Below are positions 24,849 through 28,534 of a stretch of 28,534 nt of DNA, in pieces. The DNA is taken from NCBI GenBank assembly GCA_011800805.1, contig MPNW01000920.1, positions 6,378-34,911 on the forward strand, in the 5' to 3' direction. The position numbers and the translations under genes are program-made. The notes below the pieces were generated by a model. It was not told the DNA's origin, ran no database searches, and saw only the letters and a list, made by a program, of their open reading frames with translations. This DNA comes from Hirudo medicinalis. Its lineage: Eukaryota > Annelida > Clitellata > Hirudinida > Hirudinidae. Positions within the stretch are counted from its first letter, which is position 1. The number at the start of each line of letters is the position of its first letter.

Positions 24849-26686
24849 GAGCATTAATTATTGTCGTTATCGTTGTTGTTTATCTGTGGCAGCCTAGCCC
24901 AGATTGTTTTCCTGGAATATGTGCTGGAATCGAGACTCCATCCGACCTGGTTCCGTTGATCTGGAATTCCAAAATCAAAATCACCGAAACTCCACTCTGA
25001 GAATTTAACCTGGAATCGTTGGATAAAATCCAGATAAAGCTCACTCTTCATCCTTCTCTCCTGCCTTTATCACTTTATCAGTGCGATACATTATTCATTC
25101 CGCCGGTCATTAACTTTTGTCATGTGATACTAGGACGTGGGATACTAGTACATGTTTCAGTCAGTACATGGGTTGCTGGTACATGGGTTACTAGTACATG
25201 TTTCAGTCAGTACAGTACGTCAGTACATGGGTTGTTGGTGCATGGGATACTAGTACATGGGTAACTGGGACATGGGTTGCTAGTACATGGGTTGCTAGTA
25301 CATGGGCTACTAGTACATGTTTTGCGTACTTTTGAGTCTTCAATGCCTGAACTTACGTCTGCAAAAGTTGTTTATTTGCTCAAGAACTGGTCCGTGTTAT
25401 TAGCACTATCGTTACCTCCATCGCCATCTTTATTTTCCCAGCCGTGCGTAACCTTTGTGAGCTTAGACAGCTCCATCATTTGTGTTCTCATCGCTCTGCC
25501 TGCCTGCCTGCCCAACTGTCTGCCTGCCTGCCTGCCCAACTGTCTGCCTGCCTGCCTAACTGTCTGCCTGCCTGCCTGCCTGTTAGGGATTCTCCGAAAC
25601 AATACAGCCGAGTGGAGCGATATTGGCGCAGAACTCCTCTCCAGCTTCGAGTGCAGTCGGAATCGGAAAGATATCACCATTGCCGTCTGCTTCCTATCCA
25701 TCACTCCGAGGCTTATCTGTCGTATCTTGAGGATCATTGGAACGAATGTCGAACGGCCTTTTTGAAGCCGACGTCGCTGCCGTCTTGTCGCCGCGATCGT
25801 CAGCTTCAATGTCGTTGTCGTCAATTCAAACAAAGTCGCTAGCGTCAGCGCCATCGACGTGATGTAATTATGACCGTAATTATCACCTTCGTCATTAGAG
25901 GAAGTTATTAGGCATGAATGTCTGGGTGGATTCCACCTTTTCCCGGTGAATCAGACTCGGTGCTGTTTATGGAGAGGGGGGGGGGGGCGTAGTATTTTCG
26001 GTACAATTTCTAATCATGTCGGAATGTAATTATATAACGGGATTGTTATTGCTTTTACTGTTATAATGTAATAAAGGTGTATGCAATGTATCTTGTATTG
26101 TTGTTGAACTTGTTGTTGTTGTTGTTGTTGTAAGTGTTGTTGTAAGACTTGTCTGTTGCTACTCGTTTATAGATTAGCGAAACCCGGGAGCTCGAGTCGA
26201 TATCTTGTAGGCACGTTGTTTTGCTGTGAGTTATCATCATCATCATCGTCGTCGTCGTCATCATCGTCATCGTCGTCATCATCATCATCATCGTCGTCGT
26301 CGTCGTCATCATCGTCATCATCATCATCGTCATCGTCATCATAATATACTTACGTGATAATTTAGTATTGCAATTATTCAATATGATCATTTAATATCAC
26401 AGTGAGTAACGATGGCCATCATTGTATTACGCATCAGCATTGTCATGATCAGTGCAATTCGTTGTCAGCGCTGTAAAAATAAGTCAATTGCACTCGACTA
26501 TCTCCTCCTGATAGTGATAGTGAGAGTGGGAGGCCTGCAAATCTTAATCGTTCACCCATCTGAATCTGGTCCTCACAAGTGTGGCACGATGACGATGAGA
26601 ATATGAAGTAGGAGGGACGAACACTTCTCTGCCTCTTGTCTCCATCGACCCCCTGAAACCGGAGACCTCCCCCGTTATCTTATCCG

Positions 26687-26719
<33 letters not shown>

Positions 26720-26835
26720 CTATCCATCCATCCATCCGTCCATCCATCCATCCGTCCGTCCATCCGTTAGTCAGTAATTAATTTTGTTCAGAATTTAATT
26801 CTACGTCATTCAATCGTTACTATATTATTATTATT

Positions 26836-26883
<48 letters not shown>

Positions 26884-28306
26884 ATTATTATACTGTAATT
26901 ATGTAAAGCGTAATTATGATATTCATTCATTGATCCTACGTGAGTATCTTAGGATTTTTCTGCCGTTTGGAATTTTCGACTCCATTTCATGGAAATTTAA
27001 TTTAGCATCTTTGGGAGCTGCACTTGGAGTGCCACATGATGATGATGATGATGATGACGACGACGACGACGACGATGATGATAATAATTACAGTCAAATC
27101 AATAGTAATAAGATACAGAATGAGGTACTACCAACATGAGTACTATGAGTATATCATATTTTGAGTTACATAACGAAAACACACACATGCACAACTAAGC
27201 CAAACCACAAGCACTTGTTGATCATGAATAACTAGGTGTTGTCAGGAAAACAACTATTGCGACCTTTTTACAAGAGACAAGACAAGATGGTTTGGTAATT
27301 TTGATCCCTGGGCGGAGGTAAACAACCTGGATACATGGCTGCTGGAAATTGTAGTTTCGAGGGGGTGTACAACATGTACATCGGAGCATTTGCTCGTTAA
27401 TGGTTCGACCTTAATGGTTGGGGGTAGTTCAGTTTATCCAGGCTGCGGATGATTCCAGGAATATGTAGATGTTATGTGCTGCGTCGGATTTGCTCGGGTG
27501 GAGGCCCCGGTGCAATGTGGTTTCTTTGGTTGGTGGAGGCCCCTGCTCAGTGGTGCATCCCTACCGGGCCTAAATCCGGTTTGGTTATGTGGCCCACTTA
27601 GTAACATAGCATGTAGACATTTCCGTGAAAGGTTATTTTTCACTTTCTGAGATAAAAATCAATTTTCCTCCCTCATTTCGTAAGCGTTTCCATTAAAAAT
27701 AATTTCCGTCAAAATGAAAATAATGACTTTCATGCGCCTCCATTAGGGGGAACTCCATTGTTCCATTAAGCACTGAAAGTCGGGTGGCTTATCATCATCA
27801 TCGTCATCATCATCATCATCATCGTCGTCGTCATCATCATCATCGTCATCATCATCATCGTCGCCGCAATAATTATTATAAGCATAATATAATTAATAAT
27901 ATATTTTATAAATAATCATAATATATTATGATTGTACAAATTTGCGCACGGATATTATAATTCTCGTCGTCATCTTCTTCGCATTGCACGAGTTAATTCA
28001 TCAACCTCAACTCTAGTCGACCTTCGTGACCCCTCCTTTGAATTACCCCCCTTTAAATCACCTCCCCTATGCAGTTCGACGAAGATCACAAGGAGGAAGT
28101 CAACATGAGGGTCGGAGTTCACACGGGCACCGTTCTGTGCGGTCTGGTCGGTACCAGGAGGTTCAAGTTCGATGTATGGTCGCACGACGTGACCATAGCC
28201 AACATGATGGAGTCCGAGGGAAAGCCGGGGTGCGTCCACATCTCCGACCACACGTACAAGTTCGTGGAGGAAGACTACGACGTGGAGAAGGGAGAGAGCG
28301 TCCCGG
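20765..28306 (+). CDS. ADCY9: adenylyl cyclase type 9-like, 5' part (two coding exons), truncated by the window
   Basis: Membrane adenylyl cyclase making cAMP from ATP, normally downstream of Gs-coupled receptors. Exon 1, 20765-21973 (403 residues): [15 protein letters not shown] matches the type 9 N terminus; six hydrophobic spans lie at about 78-96, 104-126, 135-157, 162-181, 184-207 and 218-238; then [16 protein letters not shown] and catalytic domain C1a with [15 protein letters not shown] (metal-binding Asp327) and [20 protein letters not shown] (Asp371). Exon 2, 28075-28306: [18 protein letters not shown] and [11 protein letters not shown]; it ends in phase 1 at GTAAGT. The second membrane block and C2 domain lie beyond the window; the last bases (ATACAG) could be the next acceptor. 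The start is the first ATG, TCGTCAAAA following; the frame is open one TTG further upstream only. The fly equivalent would be Ac13E. Confidence 0.93.
22641..22664. repeat. (TCCG)n microsatellite
   Basis: Six TCCG units following a TG-rich run. A (TG)n stretch follows at about 22769-22785. Confidence 0.9.
22868..22919. repeat. GAT/GAC compound microsatellite
   Basis: A block of GAT units switches to GAC units, then to GGT/GAT units. The same block order (GAT, GAC, GAT) recurs at 23172-23214 and 27037-27087. Confidence 0.9.
23172..23214. repeat. GAT/GAC block-structured microsatellite
   Basis: GAT units followed by a run of GAC units and back to GAT, flanked on both sides by the short motif GCTAATTAAA. 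Confidence 0.9.
23449..23606 (+). mobile_element. tRNA-derived SINE-like element, copy 1
   Basis: The head contains GGCCGAATGGGTTGCG, which resembles the A box of Ser/Leu tRNAs (GGCCGAGTGGTTAAGGC), and a B-box match GTTCGAAACC at 23506-23515, at tRNA-like spacing. The tail has GCGCTATATAAATG and, about 45 bases on, GCGCTACATAAATG, the kind of ending seen in LINE-mobilised SINEs. A second copy lies inverted at 23887-24058; similarity starts and stops sharply at TCGGCCGAAT and AAATGAA.TACAT, which sets the borders. Confidence 0.72.
23796..23847. repeat. polypurine (GAG/GGA)n tract
   Basis: About 50 bases of almost pure A and G on the plus strand, lying in the spacer between the two inverted SINE-like copies. 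Only a few breaks in the GAG pattern are seen. Confidence 0.9.
23887..24058 (-). mobile_element. tRNA-derived SINE-like element, copy 2 (inverted)
   Basis: The reverse complement carries the same A-box-like GGCCGAATGGGTTGCG, B box (GTTCGAAACC; plus-strand 23989-23998) and GCGCTATA...AAATG tail as copy 1. It differs by about a dozen extra bases after the B box (a GCGCTGCCGCAAGCGCCC segment) and scattered substitutions, so the two are separate, diverged insertions or an old inverted duplication. Confidence 0.72.
24251..24330. repeat. (TAA)n microsatellite
   Basis: TAA/TAATGA-type array, 3' of SINE-like copy 2 on the plus strand. Confidence 0.92.
24431..24722. repeat. compound GAT/TAA microsatellite tract with an n
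   Basis: Alternating GAT and TAA blocks with an A-run at about 24658-24670 and one n at 24494. The 35-base text ATGATAATAATGATAATGAT... occurs both before (24431) and after (24504) the n, so the copy number and order here are unreliable. Confidence 0.88.
24770..24848. repeat. (TTA)n microsatellite
   Basis: Nearly pure TTA array with one ACTA interruption. It lies about 50 bases beyond the TAA-rich compound tract, on the same strand but in reverse-complement orientation, so the two could pair as a long AT hairpin. Confidence 0.93.
25121..25324. repeat. 15-bp minisatellite (consensus near TACTAGTACATGGGT)
   Basis: About a dozen degenerate 15-bp units, each with GTACATGGG or a close variant. 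Within it a longer phrase (ACTAGTACATGTTTCAGTCAG followed by GTACATGGGTTG) appears twice, showing a higher-order duplication. Units are a multiple of three, so all frames through it repeat a short peptide; this is not evidence of coding. Confidence 0.9.
25496..25583. repeat. (CTGC)n array with 24-bp higher-order unit
   Basis: Blocks of TGCC separated by CAACTGTC or TAACTGTC. The composite unit of about 24 bp repeats three times with changing numbers of TGCC. Confidence 0.9.
26232..26342. repeat. CAT/CGT block-structured microsatellite
   Basis: About 111 bases of TCA/TCG units in alternating blocks: the reverse-complement orientation of the GAT/GAC arrays elsewhere in this intron. A (GTT)n array lies just upstream, at about 26099-26145. 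Confidence 0.92.
26682..26766. repeat. (CATC/CGTC)n tetranucleotide array
   Basis: CATC units with interspersed CGTC units over about 85 bases, ending at TTAGTCAG. Confidence 0.92.
26823..26890. repeat. (ATT)n-(GTT)n microsatellite
   Basis: A short ATT block, a long GTT block, then ATT again. Confidence 0.93.
27037..27087. repeat. GAT/GAC block-structured microsatellite
   Basis: Six or so GAT units, a run of GAC units, then GAT and AAT. Same order as 23172-23214. Confidence 0.92.
27791..27864. repeat. CAT/CGT block-structured microsatellite
   Basis: TCA/TCG units in alternating blocks over about 74 bases, about 210 bases before the ADCY9 exon 2 acceptor. Confidence 0.92.
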
Positions 28307-28404
28307 GTAAGTAAGGCGTCGGCCAGGGAAGGATGGTGATTGACGAACTGTTTTGATTAAATTGTCCTAATAATGATTGTGTTAATCATTAATAACCATT
28401 AAAT

Positions 28405-28472
28405 AATGATGATGATGATGATGATGATAATAATAATAATAACAATAATGATGATGATGATGATGATGATGA
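28405..28472. repeat. (GAT)n-(AAT)n-(GAT)n microsatellite in ADCY9 intron 2
   Basis: Two GAT arrays around a short AAT array, about 100 bases downstream of the exon 2 donor. Confidence 0.93.
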
Positions 28473-28534
28473 CCGTGGTCATGTGACAATGAATGATGTA
28501 GTTGTTGACTGTGGTGACTAGGATGATGATACAG

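Larger units (their letters stand above)
21974..28074 (+). other. 6.1-kb ADCY9 intron inside the C1a catalytic domain, repeat-rich
   Basis: Phase 0 intron with donor CAG/GTTTGG and acceptor CCTATGCAG. It is by far the longest intron in the window and holds most of its repeats, listed separately. I found no nested gene: its long open frames are translations of microsatellites or minisatellites. Confidence 0.9.

Noticed and set aside
25121..25583. Regular repeats that could be mistaken for CRISPR or a repeat protein gene
   Set aside because: Units are contiguous and lack unique spacers, the context is an animal intron, and the open frames arise only because units avoid stops.
26156..26390. Poly-Ser (plus) and poly-Met/Thr (minus) open frames
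   Set aside because: Direct translations of the TCA/TCG microsatellite, with no supporting coding sequence around them.
27434..27643. GFRPGRD motif read as a LINE reverse transcriptase
   Set aside because: No YxDD box or other reverse transcriptase blocks in any frame nearby; one short phrase can occur by chance.

Overview
This looks like animal nuclear DNA: four intron-rich genes for conserved metazoan proteins, separated and interrupted by AT-rich sequence and very many simple repeats. Lineage is inference only. Gbeta variants such as SGDMTC and the small introns (39 to a few hundred bases in most places) fit a protostome, and a lophotrochozoan such as an annelid or mollusc seems most likely. 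No operons, CRISPR arrays, phage or bacterial features were seen. Two single-base n characters (2390, 24494) look like contig joins.

Layout. 1-3316: simple repeats, a possible cysteine-rich secreted-protein exon on the minus strand, and an exact 127-bp duplication across an n. 3317-9867 (+): complete TTI1, 16 exons, 1240 codons by my splice model. 10025-12411 (-): complete PUSL1, a TruA-type tRNA pseudouridine synthase, 7 exons, convergent with TTI1 with only 157 bases between the stop codons. 13337-17359 (+): complete G-protein beta subunit (GNB1 type), 8 coding exons, exactly 340 codons, with one non-canonical GC-AG intron. 17360-20764: T/G-rich stretch, probably the GNB1 3' UTR and the ADCY9 leader. 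20765-28306 (+, runs off the right edge): 5' part of an ADCY9-type adenylyl cyclase. Its first coding exon holds six membrane spans and most of catalytic domain C1a; a 6.1-kb intron follows, then an exon finishing most of C1a.

The 6.1-kb intron is the main accessory region. It carries GAT/GAC, TAA, TTG and CATC microsatellites, a 15-bp minisatellite, a 24-bp higher-order CTGC array, and two copies of a tRNA-derived SINE-like element in inverted orientation.

TTI1 serves PIKK kinase maturation and PUSL1 modifies tRNA. GNB1 and ADCY9 are both parts of heterotrimeric G-protein/cAMP signalling and lie in tandem, which may be chance. I found no convincing new gene system. The best leads are the inverted SINE pair, the GC-AG splice site, the PUSL1 active-site change and linker, and a speculative antisense exon in the GNB1 3' region.
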